Below, in pieces: positions 1 to 11,457 of a DNA stretch of 64,000 bases. The first letter of the stretch is position 1. Each line of letters starts with the position of its first letter. The stretch lies in contig CM032118.1 in the NCBI GenBank assembly GCA_018894105.1, positions 30,422,690 to 30,486,689 of the forward strand, in the 5' to 3' direction. A program made the position numbers and the translations under genes. Under the pieces are notes generated by a model. That model saw only the letters and a list, made by a program, of their open reading frames with translations. It made no database searches and was not told where the DNA came from. This stretch comes from Jacaranda mimosifolia. Its lineage: Eukaryota > Streptophyta > Magnoliopsida > Lamiales > Bignoniaceae.

Positions 1-2510
1 GCCAAGATATATATAGAGCTGCTCGTCGAGCATTAGGTTCAGCCACTACTTGTACTTGGGACGAATTTGGTAACCAAGGTACTCCAACTGATTAATAGCT
101 TTCTCGAAGGCATCCCTCGTGTCATCGAGGGAGAAGATGGCACTGGCATCTTGAAAGGCTAGGTCAACATAAACTGTTGTACTGTCTCTCATCGAACAAC
201 AGGTAGCGTCCTGGTGAACTCACCTCGAGCAAAGTGTAAAGTGCTATTGTAGCCATGTGCTCAACCAGTGTCATAGTGCTTCTGCGAGTCCACTCTGATC
301 GTTTTCAGCAACTTTTCGACCGAGCTCCTCTCAGCCACCGCAGCCAGCAATTAAGCATCTTTTATCCTGAGCTGCGTATCCCTTTCTTCAAGCTACTTGG
401 TTAGCCGCTCAACCTCCACCTTGGCTGACTCGATCTAAGCCTTCACCACATCCACATCATCTTGCTCCTGCTGGAGCCTATCACAGTCACTGAGTGCCAA
501 CTCTGACCTCCTATAAGAATGGTAACCTAATTGGCTAACCTACAATACCCACAATGTTGTCAATACAGAAACAAGGGAAATGAGAAGAAACAAAAATAAC
601 TTGACTACAAACATACCATATTAGAATGGTACACCATGGCTTTCAGAATGCCCCTTTAGCTTAGGTCCATCATCTTCCGCTAGTCGGATGCGAACAAACT
701 AGCCATCATCACCTTCAACAGCAAGGAACTAGTTGACCCCAATGTCATCACGGACATAGAGTTATGGATAGCCATATCAATCCCGAACTAAGGAGAGGTA
801 GGTCGACCAACTAAAACAGCACATCATCCTCTTGAAGGCCAAAGATATCATAGTCGTTCGAGGCAGGGGACGCTCTAGCTTTGCCCTTGCTCCTGTCCGC
901 AGTAGTTTTCTTTTGTGCAGGCCCCACCTACTTGATTGTAGGTCTTTTTTTCCGAACAGCTGCACTAGTGGTCAGCCCAAAAGTCGGATGGGTCGAGGGA
1001 GCTGCTGAACAAGTAGGGAAAGCCGTAGGGGCTGGCAACACAGCATGCAGCGGTGGCACTGCTTGAGATGCAGCCCCTCATGAGCAGCTGCACTAAGGCT
1101 TAAGCTTGGGTTTGGTTCATGATTTCTTCTTGATCTGCATGAAAACAAAACAACATACATCATAATCAACTAGAAACTTGAAAAGCAAAAGAAATTTGAA
1201 AATGAGCAATGAACGATGCAATCTACCTAGTTGAGCTCCGTTGGAAAATCTAGCTAGGTTGAGGACAAGCCTGCCAGCACTAAGTTTCTTTTCTCGATGT
1301 ATCCCAGCTTTCATCTGGCCAAATTGAACTAAATCAAGAATAAAAGTATTATGATAGGTTGAGGTCACGTTCCCAAGCATTTAAACATGCCCCCTCCACC
1401 ACCCCCGAGGAATGTTGAAACCCCCAAGCGCCCAAATGTAAAGATATAATCTTTTCCACTCTTGCCCATGGGATGACACGAGGGTGATAACAAATTTGCA
1501 ATGGGGTCGAGTGGTAGGGTAATAAAAGCCCGACTCGTCAGTGCTACCCAATTTCTAGGACATGGAAAGATGAAACAGATTGGAAAAATTGACAAATGTG
1601 GGAGGTTGGTCGTGTATATGCATCAGTACGATAAAGTTGTATATAGTTGAGCAGTTCGGTAGGAGTTGAGTGATACAAACTTCAAGGCCTATCAACAGGT
1701 CAACTATAGGCTGTGCGAGAGAAAACCTAAGCCCCCACCTAAGGCCTTCTCGAATATAGTAATGTAGCCCAGGGGCGGTCGATGCATCCTATCAAAAGGA
1801 CCGGGGATGATCAACTCGTACTCCGAGGGAACATGGTAAAGTTGTCTCACTAACAAAAGATCAACGGCATAACTTTTGAAACTATTTCGCTGTAGTGGTC
1901 AGTTGTAAACAGTCGACAACCGACCATGGGATACTAGGGATTGACTTGGCCCAGCTTCACCCCCAGCAGCAATGCGCTCATTGCTAGAACTGCTCAAGGT
2001 CAAGCTATCATCAAAGAAACTATTTGACTCACTAGTCGAGTCACCCACCCCCTAGTCGAGACCTCATCCAACCAAGTGGTCTCACTATCCCTACCCTGAC
2101 TATCATTCTCGGTAAACACATTTAACATGATTACTTCACAAAAGATATGGTCGAGAATGCAAAAGTTAAACTCAATCAAAGGAGTTCTGAACTACTTGCG
2201 GGGTTTAGAAGTCTAAAGCAAAGAACAGTTGGTATGAAGTGTATTGAGTTAATCAAATCGACCTCTTGGAATGCTGTAAAAGTGAAAATGAGGATTTTCA
2301 CTGCACTTATTTATAAGCCTCAGCTCGCAGTACCCCAAACGACTGCAATTATTACATAATTGCCGCTTGTGCTTCGCGTGACCCAAAGTAACTGACGCAT
2401 TTAATACACCAAAACCCTGGTCGATACCTTTAGACTCTCATCAAGCAAACCCAGTTTCCAGTGGTAAGCTACTCCCAGATTCTCCTCGTTGATGCTCTCA
2501 ATCAGGACTC
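1..2510 (-). pseudogene. Decayed antisense accessory gene of a gypsy-type element (Transposase_28-like, coiled coil)
   Basis: Read on the minus strand, the segment 240-510 gives a heptad-rich stretch (residues such as DRLQQEQDDVDVV and KVEVERLTK) broken by in-frame stops. This is the charged coiled coil found at the C-terminal end of plant proteins labelled putative gypsy-type transposon. Minus-strand pieces at 780-1595 would be the upstream part, but stops and frameshifts separate them and I cannot assign domains there. The segment lies immediately before an LTR in the opposite orientation. Some Tat-lineage Ty3/gypsy elements carry an extra antisense gene between pol and the 3' LTR, so I infer it is that gene. 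It cannot encode a full protein now. The left end lies outside the window. Confidence 0.5.
2307..2316 (-). promoter_or_regulatory. Candidate TATA box for the antisense accessory gene
   Basis: The minus strand reads TTATAAATAA here, about 0.7 kb upstream of the first pieces of the antisense pseudogene and about 210 bp inside the element from its 3' LTR. The position would suit an independent promoter for the antisense gene. This is a motif match only, in AT-rich DNA. Confidence 0.3.
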
Positions 2511-2523
2511 AAAAGTAGGGGGG
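2511..2523 (+). other. Polypurine tract of a Ty3/gypsy element
   Basis: The purine run AAAAGTAGGGGGG ends four bases before the TG that opens the putative LTR. This is where plus-strand synthesis is primed in LTR retrotransposons, and it fixes the element's orientation as plus. Confidence 0.55.
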
Positions 2524-2736
2524 CTCATGATATAGGATTACCCAATAGGATCAGCCCAACAATACTCGACTAGGATAGAAATATGGTGTCTGGCGGCCCA
2601 ATCTATCGATCGAAATTTAATCTCATGAACCTTACCCATTGTAGTGAGTAGCGGCATTTGCCTCTCAACCAGATTATTGTCAATCATAACCAGGATATGC
2701 AATCCCTCATTCAACCATGAAAGTTTAACCATGACG

Positions 2737-2920
2737 AGGTAACATCTTGTCAACCAGAGCCTAAAAAGGTATCCTGTAGAAGTATTCACCTCGATCGGAG
2801 AGGTCGAACCAAGGCAACAACCTCTACAAGGTAACATCTTGTCAACTAGAGCCTAAAAAGGTATCCTGTAGAAGTATTCACCTCGATCGGAAAGGTCGAA
2901 CCAAGGCAACAACCTCTTAG
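2737..2920 (+). repeat. 92-bp tandem duplication inside the LTR
   Basis: Two copies, 2737-2828 and 2829-2920, are nearly identical (start AGGTAACATCTTGT; only a few differences). The duplication lies upstream of the LTR TATA box, in the U3 region where duplicated enhancer-like blocks often occur. Confidence 0.85.
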
Positions 2921-3154
2921 CCACATCGAATGCTCCACCAGGCGGCGTGCCCCATGCATTAATAGCTCATGCCATCACAGTACTACCTTTCTAGCAGTGA
3001 CAAGTTAGTGGGCCACCAATGTACCAGCTTGCCCTAGGTTGCGCCACTTGAAATAGTACACAAGCAAGAGAAAACTTTAAAGTCCTCGAATAAGGAGAAG
3101 ACCCATTCCTACTCAACAAGGGCACCGTAGTCATATCAAACCCGTTGAGAAGGC

Positions 3155-3162
3155 TATAAATA
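3155..3162 (+). promoter_or_regulatory. LTR TATA box
   Basis: TATAAATA inside the LTR, followed at about 3252 by the conserved ACTGACTTAAGCGTCGGAG phrase. It is the probable core promoter of the retrotransposon. Confidence 0.5.
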
Positions 3163-3431
3163 CCCCATTACTAACCCTCAGCCTGGTATGCCATTCATCA
3201 CTCAAAAGCCCTCACTCTACTACTATATTTTCTAGTTCATATATACTGACTTAAGCGTCGGAGTGCCTTAGCCGAGGGCATCTCAGCTAGCCTAATGTTT
3301 TCTATTGATCACAGGACTCAACCCCATTACATCGAAAGTAATCTCCTCGACCCCCACCAGGTCGATTATACCGAATCTTAGCTCAATACACTAGCTGAAC
3401 AGTTTCTACACTCGTCAATAATTATCCAACA

Positions 3432-3838
3432 CTTTCTATTTATTTCTTTTAGTTCACTATTTGATACTCTTATTTTATTTATTCAAATGACAATTAATAT
3501 TTTATTTTTAAAAATAATAATATTATTCTAAAATATTCTAATAAACTAATTATCTCATATCATTAATTATCAAATTTTATTTTTGATAGTGTAAAAAAAT
3601 TCACACCTATTACTCTTCCTACTAATATTTTTTTTTTTTTTTGTTAAGAACTAAGGGTGTAATTAAGACGAGACAATTCACGAACAATTCGAGCTTGACA
3701 GTTAAACGAGCAAAGCCAAGCTCAATAAGTATCAGTATCTATGCACATATCTATATTAACTAATATCAGTTGTAGCCAAGTTGGTAAGTGCTTTGTTGCA
3801 GGTACTTGCAGGCGCAAGTTCGAGTCCTACTAGCCGTA
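3432..3838. other. AT-rich spacer with MITE remnant and tRNA-like A/B boxes
   Basis: 3432-3654 is AT-rich with a T-run near 3635 and no coding potential. 3655-3735 resembles one arm of the hAT MITE family seen complete at 20527-21525 (GGGTGTAA, then a GAGACGAGACAATTC-like block and an AGCTTG/GAGC-rich stretch) and is probably a truncated copy. 3776-3787 reads TAGCCAAGTTGG and 3818-3828 reads AGTTCGAGTCC. These match Pol III A and B box consensuses at tRNA-like spacing, but the stems pair poorly, so it may be a SINE or tRNA relic or chance. Confidence 0.45.
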
Positions 3839-6800
3839 GGGGTGAGCAAAATTATCCATAAATTGAAATTTTGATTAAGCAATCGAATTCACTGAACTAT
3901 TTTGTCCAATTTATTTTTGGTTCAGTAAATAGTTAATGTTTTAGAAAATTTCAATTTTTGGTGTGGTGTGGTTAATTTTTAGAAAAAATCGATTAAAAAT
4001 TGAATTCACTAAAACAAATCAACGTCATTTTATACTAGGGTTTATAATTCTCATTTCTCCCACTCGGTTCTTACATCTCACTTCTCACCCAGTTATCCTC
4101 AGTCCCGACTCGCGACTCCCCAGCCAGTCCTTAACTTTTATTCTACTGCACTATTATCCACTAGTCCCGACTCTCCAGCCAATCGTTAATTTCTCTTCTG
4201 CTGTAGTATCATCCACAGTCACCACTGTCTTCTTCAATTTTTCACTGGAGTGATGGTTCACTAGTTTGAAGCGCATGACTAGGGGCGAGAAAAAGCTACA
4301 AAGTCAAAGTGAGTACTATATTTCTCTCTTTTTTTAGGTTTTTTCCCTTTTTCTGATTCTAGCTTCCTATACCTAAAAGGGTGGTGCAAGGCCGAGCCTT
4401 TTGTGCAGCAAAAGGTTGAGGCAGTCAAATCTTGTTGGTAATTTTTGTTCTGGGTTAACGTTGCTTGGTTAATTTATCTTAGCTTTATACATTTTACTTA
4501 TTAATTCATGAAAATTTTCAAGCTTTTTGATGAACAAAGAGTGTTAATTAAGGCCTTGAGAAAGTAGTATTTCACTATTTTGGGCTTTATTTCATTATCT
4601 TAAGCCTTTGAAAATAAATAGCAATGATTCAATAAAATTCATGCTCAAATTGTAGTTATAGACAAATCATCCTCAGATTTTCTAGTAGCAATGCCATTAT
4701 GAAAGCTAGGCTATTCCTTGGCCTTGTTTCGTTTCTATGTCAAGAACAATTTACATTTCTAGAAATATTGGTTATAGATTGATATGTAAAGATTGCAAAA
4801 AGACAAGTTTTTAGATGTTCTTTTCTTACTTTTTAAGTGGATTTTATGAAATTTGGTGCTTGGAATTTTACATAATTTCTAATGTCTTTTATATCATTAA
4901 TTGATGGAAATCAATTTGGAGTTGAGGCTTGTAGATGGTTTTGATTGTTTTATTTGAGGTTTATTAAACTACTTTCGTTAACTTTAGTATTATGGATATT
5001 TAGGATATTCTTATATATTTTCTAAATCTGCAAGATATGCAAACTTACCAAGTTTAATGAAATTTTAGTAGATTCTTTAAACTAATTCAAATATGCAAAA
5101 CTAATTCATGTTAATTGATTTGTGGATTGTTTGGTATTTTTCAGATGTTTTCAGGTTCTCAAGAATCCCATCAAATACCACAAGGCACCCAAGAAGAGGA
5201 GAATTCAAATTCAATATCTATGCCCGAAAATAATGAAATTGAAAAATCAGGAAAGCTCCTAAAACAAAGGTCAAAAGTATGGGAACATTTTTGAGGTGCT
5301 TATTGATAAAGAAACGGGTTTTTAATCAAAGGCAAATGCAAGTATTGTCAAAAAGAATATGCTGATGATACTAGGAGAAATAGCACCAGTTCACATAACT
5401 ATCACATGAAAGCATATAAGAAAATGCCAGGTAATGAAGATGGGAAACAAAAATACTTGTATTTGCAAACATTAGGGGATTGTGAGAATACTGGTACGCT
5501 GTCCAACTAGAAGTTTGATTAAGTAGCTATTAGATAAAGTCTTGCACGTATGATTATTACTGATGAGCTGCCATTTAAATTTGTCGAAGTAGAAGGGTTT
5601 AAACAGTTTATGCATGATGTATGCCCTAGGTTCAAAATTCCTTCTAGATGGAATGTTTCACGTGATTGTTTTCAGTTGTATATGGATGAGAGGTTGGTTT
5701 TGAAAAATTATTTGAAAAATAATGAGCAAGGATTTCTATAACTACTAACACATGGACATCAATTCAGCAAATTAATTACATGGGCATCACTGCTCATTTC
5801 ATTGATAAGGATTGGAATTTGCATAAAACAATCTTGAATTTTTGTCAAATTTCTAGTCATAAAGGTCAAATGATTCGCAAGCAATTGAGACATGCTTACT
5901 TGAGTGGGGGATAGATAAGGTATTTACTATTACAATGGACAATGCTGGCTCACATGATGTTGCAATTGATCACTTGAAAAAAGAAATTTATTAATTAGGG
6001 AACTAGTATTGGAAATTGCAAGTACTTACACATGAGGTGCATTGCTCACATAATAAACCTAATTGTGCTTGATGGTTTAAAGGATTCGAATTCATCAATC
6101 AAATGGGTTAGGGAGGCAATGAAATATATTAGGCAATCTCCAGCTAGACTTAAGAAATTCAAGGAGTGTGCCGAGTCAGTGCAAATTCAATGTAAGAGTT
6201 CATTGTGTTTAGATGTGTGCACCAGGTGGAATTCTACTTATTTAATGTTGAGTGTAGTTGAGAAGTATGAGAGAGCATTTGAAATATTTGAGTTAACAGA
6301 TCCATACTTTAAAGTTGAGGTTGATGCAAGTTCAAAGGGTTTCATAGATTGGGATGTTGTGAGAAGAATAACCGCTATGTTGCAACTTTTTTATTATACC
6401 ACATTGCACATTTCTAGCTCATTGTATGTTACATCTAATACATTTTGGACTGAAATTAGTGGTTTACTTGGTGCAATCCTAGAATGGAGTCGAAGTGATG
6501 ATTTAAATGTGGAATAAAGACAAAGTTTGACAAATATTGGGAAAATATTGAGAGAATGAATAAACTTATTGTTTTTTACTATTTTACTTGATCCTCGTGA
6601 AAAATTTATGGCAATGGAAGTCACTTTTCGTGATATTTATGGTGTCGATGATAGTAACAATTTGTTTGAGAGGGTGAAAGAGACACTTTATGATTTATTT
6701 AAGGAGAATAAGAAGATGTTTCAACCTGAGAGTGGCCATTCAAATGAAACAAGTCAATCAAGTGCAACTTCGAGTAGTGAATTAGTGGGTATTGGGAAGC

Positions 6801-8822
6801 CAAGAGGATAATATAAGTTAATGGCCAAGAAACAAAAAATAGAGAGTGGAAGTGGTATCGATAGAAAATTTGAGCTTGATTTATATTTAGATGAGGCTTT
6901 GCAGGATGACAAAGATGATTTCGATATTCTAAAGTTGTGGAAACTCAATTCTGAGCTATTTTCAATCCTTACACACATGGCTTGAGATATTTTGGATGTT
7001 CCTATCTCCACAGTAGCTTCAAATCTACTTTCAGCACTTGTGGGAGGGTTCTTGATCCATTCAGAAGTTCTTTAACTCCGAAGGTGGTAGAAGGTTTGAT
7101 ATGTGCACAAGATTGGCTTCGAAAGTCTCATCAATTAAATGTTGAAGAAGATTTAGAGGAAGTTGATAAGTTTGAGAATGGTGTGTTATAATATTTTATT
7201 ACATATCATTTGCATGTTTTATTTAGTTTTATGTGCATTTAGTAACTAAATAATTTATTTCAATAATTCAGATTTGCCAATTATTGGATTTGGTGGAAGT
7301 GGCCCAAGTGGGATTAGCTATTGATCAGTTGATCTAGTCCTTTCTCTATTTATTCAACAAAGAGTAGTATTCTGAGTTAACTTGTTTACCGCTGATAAGT
7401 AATGTAGAAATTGTTGCTGAAATGATTTGTTACTTGAATTTTGATTCAGATTTCGTTGATCTTTTGCAAATTTGGAGGTTCTATTTTTTTGGGATAGTCA
7501 ATCCATTTGGCTCTCTTGGATCATGCTTAGCCAACTGAATTATGGAGATTTGGAGGTTTCGGAATTTTGTTGCAAGTTGTTGTTTTAATTTGATTTTGTC
7601 GAATGTATTTGCTTTAGTCAGAATTTTCTGGTTTGCTTGTCTTTGATGAATGGTCCTTTTGATGTTATTGCTTTTGGAAGTTTGATGGATTGAATAGGTG
7701 GATCAGATTTAAAGTTTTGAATCTTGGCTCAGAATGTTGAATGTTGAGTCAAAATTGGCCCGCATGGTGCACATTCTATTTGTTTTCTAGGGCAGAAAAT
7801 TAGCTCTTGTGGTCTTACATATTAATTGAGAGTGCTACTAGAACGTTCCAGTTTATCTCGGTTGATATCTCCAATAGGGACTAGAAACCCATTTTTAATC
7901 TTTTACTACCAGAGAATATAACTTAACTTATATATTAATAGCAATTGGTGAGCTTAGCAGCAGAAGCTGCTGCTTTATAATTTCTGTCAGAATACTTTTG
8001 TTTAATTTTTGAATTTCTTAGAACTAAAACTATATGAAGCTTCTGTATTGTATAGTAAACAAAGGAACAAAAGGTTAATAAGAAGTATTGATGATGATGA
8101 TGATGATGCAGTACATAATCAAGTATTACTTAGATTAAGCAATCCAATCAGTATATATCCGCCTTCAGAGAATTGAGATGTATTTAACTCAAATGTTGGA
8201 GAGGGTGGCTGTGTCTACTATATCTATCTTTATATCTATGTGTGTGTATGTGTGCGCGTGTGTGTTTGTAGCCGTAAGCACTGACTCATTTTACTCAAAT
8301 CATTGTAGATATAATATAAAGATGAGAAATAGTTGGCAAATTGCATTTGGCCTCTTCAACATTTGACTTCACAATAATTGCACTTCATCTATAGGTTTGT
8401 GGTCCTGCACATACATCTACAATTTGTAATGGAAATATTGTGTTTTGATTGCTTAACTAATTTCAAGATTTATGGTTTCAATTATATTTTGTCATCAATA
8501 ATATATTTCAATACAATAACAAACAAATGAAATTAAGGCACATTTTGGACTTATTCCATTTTATATGGAAACTCTTAACTAGTACAGTGCAACCAAACAA
8601 ACCCTTGTTTGGCTTATAAGATGAAAGGAGGGTGACGATGCCAGAAAAAAAGAAAAAAGTTCAATCAGTGAATTAACCGAACCAAACCAAAATTTTTCAG
8701 TTAATTCATTCAGTTAACCAAAAATTTTGATGTGGTAAATGGTTATAAATTTCCATGCAATTCGGTAAATTAACCGATTGGTTCGGTTGGTAAATTTTAC
8801 CGAGCCGACCGATGCTCACCCC
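3839..8822 (+). mobile_element. Full-length, inactive hAT (Ac-like) DNA transposon, 4,984 bp
   Basis: The ends are GGGGTGAGCA and its inverted complement TGCTCACCCC. They are flanked by tagccgta (3831-3838) and tagcagta (8823-8830), an 8-bp TSD matching at 7 of 8 positions. Subterminal regions on both sides are rich in GGTTCAGT/AACCAAACC-type words. The interior holds a transposase pseudogene (5145-7191), a long 5' non-coding part with a probable intron ending TTTTTCAG just before the ATG, and a 1.6-kb AT-rich 3' part with short (GAT)n at 8088 and (TG)n near 8235. The element sits in decayed Ty3/gypsy reverse-transcriptase sequence. Confidence 0.85.
5145..7191 (+). pseudogene. hAT transposase (BED finger, RICESLEEPER/DAYSLEEPER-like), dead
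   Basis: Domains appear in the expected order across frames. A BED-type zinc finger lies near 5280-5425 (W..HF, then CKYC and a distal YHMK). The RNase H-like transposase body follows at 5520-6520, including the region with CTRWNSTY. The hAT C-terminal dimerisation domain is at 6870-7190 (STFSTCGRVLD, then LTPKVVEGLICAQDWL). At least five stops or frameshifts interrupt it, near 5297, 5740, 5915, 5995, 6517 and 6980. The first catalytic Asp of the TTDxWTS motif reads Asn (TTNTWTS, near 5745), while the second (TMDNAGS, near 5937) is kept. A full family member is about 650-700 residues, and the total length here fits that. Confidence 0.85.
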
Positions 8823-8830
8823 TAGCAGTA

Positions 8831-10960
8831 ACATGTTCAAGTACTAGATTAGAAAAAACATGAATTCTATATAGATTATATGCTTTTCAAAAGCATTAAG
8901 GAGGAGGATCATGCCGAACATATTGTCATGACTTTCTACACTCTAAGGAAGTTTAGGATGAAGTTGAACCCTAGCAAATTCACCTTTGATGTGCGAAGCA
9001 GAAAGTTCTTAGGATTTCTAGTGACAAAACGTGGGATCGAGGCGACTCCAGAAATGATTAACATGATCCTCAACATAGCACCACTTAGAAAAATTAAGGA
9101 AGTCAAGAAATGAATCAGAAAAATGGCATCACTAAGAAGATTTATTTCCCGATTACCTGATAAAGATTTACCATTCTTTAAGGTCTTGAGAAACCTTAAG
9201 TTCAAATGGAACATTGAATGTGATGAGGCCTTTGAGGTACTAAAGAAGTATTAAACATCCCCTTATTTGCTAGTAAAACCTATTGATAACGAAATCTTCT
9301 ATATCTAATTGTTACTACAAAAGTAGTAAATATTACTTTGACAAGAATGGATGGAGAAGAGAAGAAACCTATCTATTATATCAGTAAGTGCTACAAGGGT
9401 TCAAAAAGAATTACATGCAAAATTGAGAAGCTAGCAAAGCCCTAGTCGCAACAGCTAGAAAATTGAGACATTACTTTTAGGCCCATTTAATCATCGTTAT
9501 GATAAATGAGTCCCCAAAGTAGATACTTGCAATGCGCCGAATGGTCAAATAACTTCGTCAAGATCAAATAGTTCACATGTAATGCCACTTGCGATCAGCA
9601 ATTCAAACTGCTTTAGTAGATTTCTTAGTTCAAATAACCCCAAGAGACAGATCTTGACGAGGAGCATGCATATCTTGATGAGAATATTATGAATCTAGAA
9701 TTTAATGTTGCAAACAATGAACCGAATATGAACTTTAGTAGAATGATGAGAACAACCTTCGATATGAAGATCTGAAAAACCATAACTCGTACCATCTATG
9801 AGGCTAGGGAAGCAAAAGTGGCTTAGTAGTTGGTAGTGGTCAAAGACCTTACTCACAAACTTCATCATTTCAATTATACCAAGCATTGAGAATTGAAAAT
9901 GATTGCGCTAATGCCCTATCTAAACTTATAGGTTCTATAGGTGAAAATAGAATAAGGAAGATCACTCTTATAATTCCATTAGAGTAGCTATAAATTTTAA
10001 AAAAGATCAGCCCGATCTTTCAAAAAAGGAGTTTATGCTGCCGACAATAGATAATGCTCTTTCTAGCATGAAAAACACAATAAATGGTGAACTCTCTAGT
10101 GATCTAGTTGAAGCATCCCAAATAAGGAAAAGGTCTACTTGCTTCACCATGATTGAGGGAGAGTCGTACAAAAGATCTTTTGTTGGGCAATGTTAAAATG
10201 CCTAACCTCCAAACAAAGTTGATTTTTTAATGAGGGAGATACATGGGAGAAGCTGTGGAAATAATCCAGGAATAAAGTTATTAGCCCAAAAAATATTAAC
10301 TCAACGATTTTTCTAGCCAACCATGGCCAAGAACGCTGCGGACTTTACTAAAAGATGCAAGGAATGCCAACTGCTTACTGATATACTGCATCAACCCTTA
10401 GCCTCTATGGTGTCAATCCCAGTAGCCTATCCTCCTGATCAATAGGATAGTAACATTTTTGGACCTTTTCCTCTTACTTGGGGTCAGAACAAGTTCATTA
10501 TCATAGTTGTTGAATATTTTATAAAATCAGTCAAGACTAAGGTAGTAGTGAAGATTGCAGAGATGAAGTTATCAAATTCACTTAGGAAAACATAATTTGT
10601 TGTCATTTCAAGATGCCAAGGATTTTAAAATCAGATAACATGATGCAATTCCAGAGCAAAAAGGATTATGGATTAGTGTGAAGAGTTGTCTATATAGCAA
10701 AATTTCACATCCATTAGGCATTCACAACCCAATAGTCAAACAGGAGTTACGATCAAGATATTGTTGCATCACCTAAAGGCTCGCATAAAGGCTAAAAATA
10801 TAGTTGGGTTGAGGAACTTCCTAGAATGCTTAGGGTGCATAGGATAACTCCAAGGGCAACCATTGAAGAAACCTTTTTTTGCCTCATATATGGGTATGAG
10901 GCTATCATCCCTACAGCATTGAAACCTTAAGAGCCCCTAATGAATGCACAAACTAGAATA
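8831..10960 (+). pseudogene. Ty3/gypsy pol remnant: RT, RNase H and integrase (Tat-like)
   Basis: Frames joined by eye follow pol order. The RT catalytic region starts near 8840; the YVDDM position reads YIDYM at 8868-8882, so the active site is damaged. It continues with KSIKEEDHAEH and LNPSKFTFDV, then an RNase H region to about 9990 (ending in a DCANALSKL motif near 9905). The integrase follows, with an H2C2-type zinc finger near 10225-10370 (MREIHGRSCG, then FTKRCKECQ) and the start of the catalytic core (SNIFGPFPL at about 10450). It decays through ARIKAKN to an A.EETFF-like motif near 10870. Stops and frameshifts are many. It resembles Tat/Retrosat-type elements. The right end is cut by a CACTA-like element. 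Confidence 0.8.
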
Positions 10961-11457
10961 TACTACAAGAAAATTTACATTTAGTGGAGCTAATTTAGCT
11001 ATATTTTGGGATATAATGATACAAAAAAGTTAGATAGTGATACTTGTAAAGGAATGCCACTGTAATTTAATATTTAGTGGCATTTGATTATTAAATGACA
11101 AACAAATTAGTGACATTTGATTGAAAATATCGCGATAACTATATTTTAAAGACATTAACTAGTGTTGCTAATTTTTCTTTAAAAAATGCACTAATATATA
11201 GTTATAGTGCCATTAAAAAATATCATCAAGTGTTTAATGGTATTAACAAGTGACATTTTATAGTGTAATGACATATAAAAAATAATATAGTGATAGTCGA
11301 AACAGATGTCACTATAATAAAATATTTAGTGAAATTTGATTGTTAGATGACATATAAAATAGTGAAATTTGTTTATAAATGTCAACAAAAATATAATTTG
11401 AAAGCATTTAATTAGTGCTACTATTTTTTCTTAGAAAATGTCACTCATATTTATTTA

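Larger units (their letters stand above)
2528..3431 (+). repeat. 3' LTR (or LTR remnant) of a Tat-like Ty3/gypsy retrotransposon
   Basis: The LTR begins TGATATAGG directly after a polypurine tract. It contains a TATAAATA promoter at 3155-3162, followed about 90 bp later by ACTGACTTAAGCGTCGGAG, a phrase typical of plant gypsy LTRs downstream of their TATA box. The right edge is uncertain: CA dinucleotides at 3409-3410 or 3430-3431 are possible ends, and no TSD can be tested because the left end of the element is outside the window. A 92-bp internal tandem duplication is listed separately. Confidence 0.6.

Noticed and set aside
3768..3838. Functional tRNA gene
   Set aside because: A and B boxes fit, but the D, anticodon and T stems do not pair properly and the acceptor has mismatches.
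2528..10960. One Ty3/gypsy element joining the LTR at 2.5 kb with the pol at 8.8 kb
   Set aside because: In plus orientation the LTR and antisense gene are 3' features and should follow pol, not precede it. Two separate insertions are more likely.
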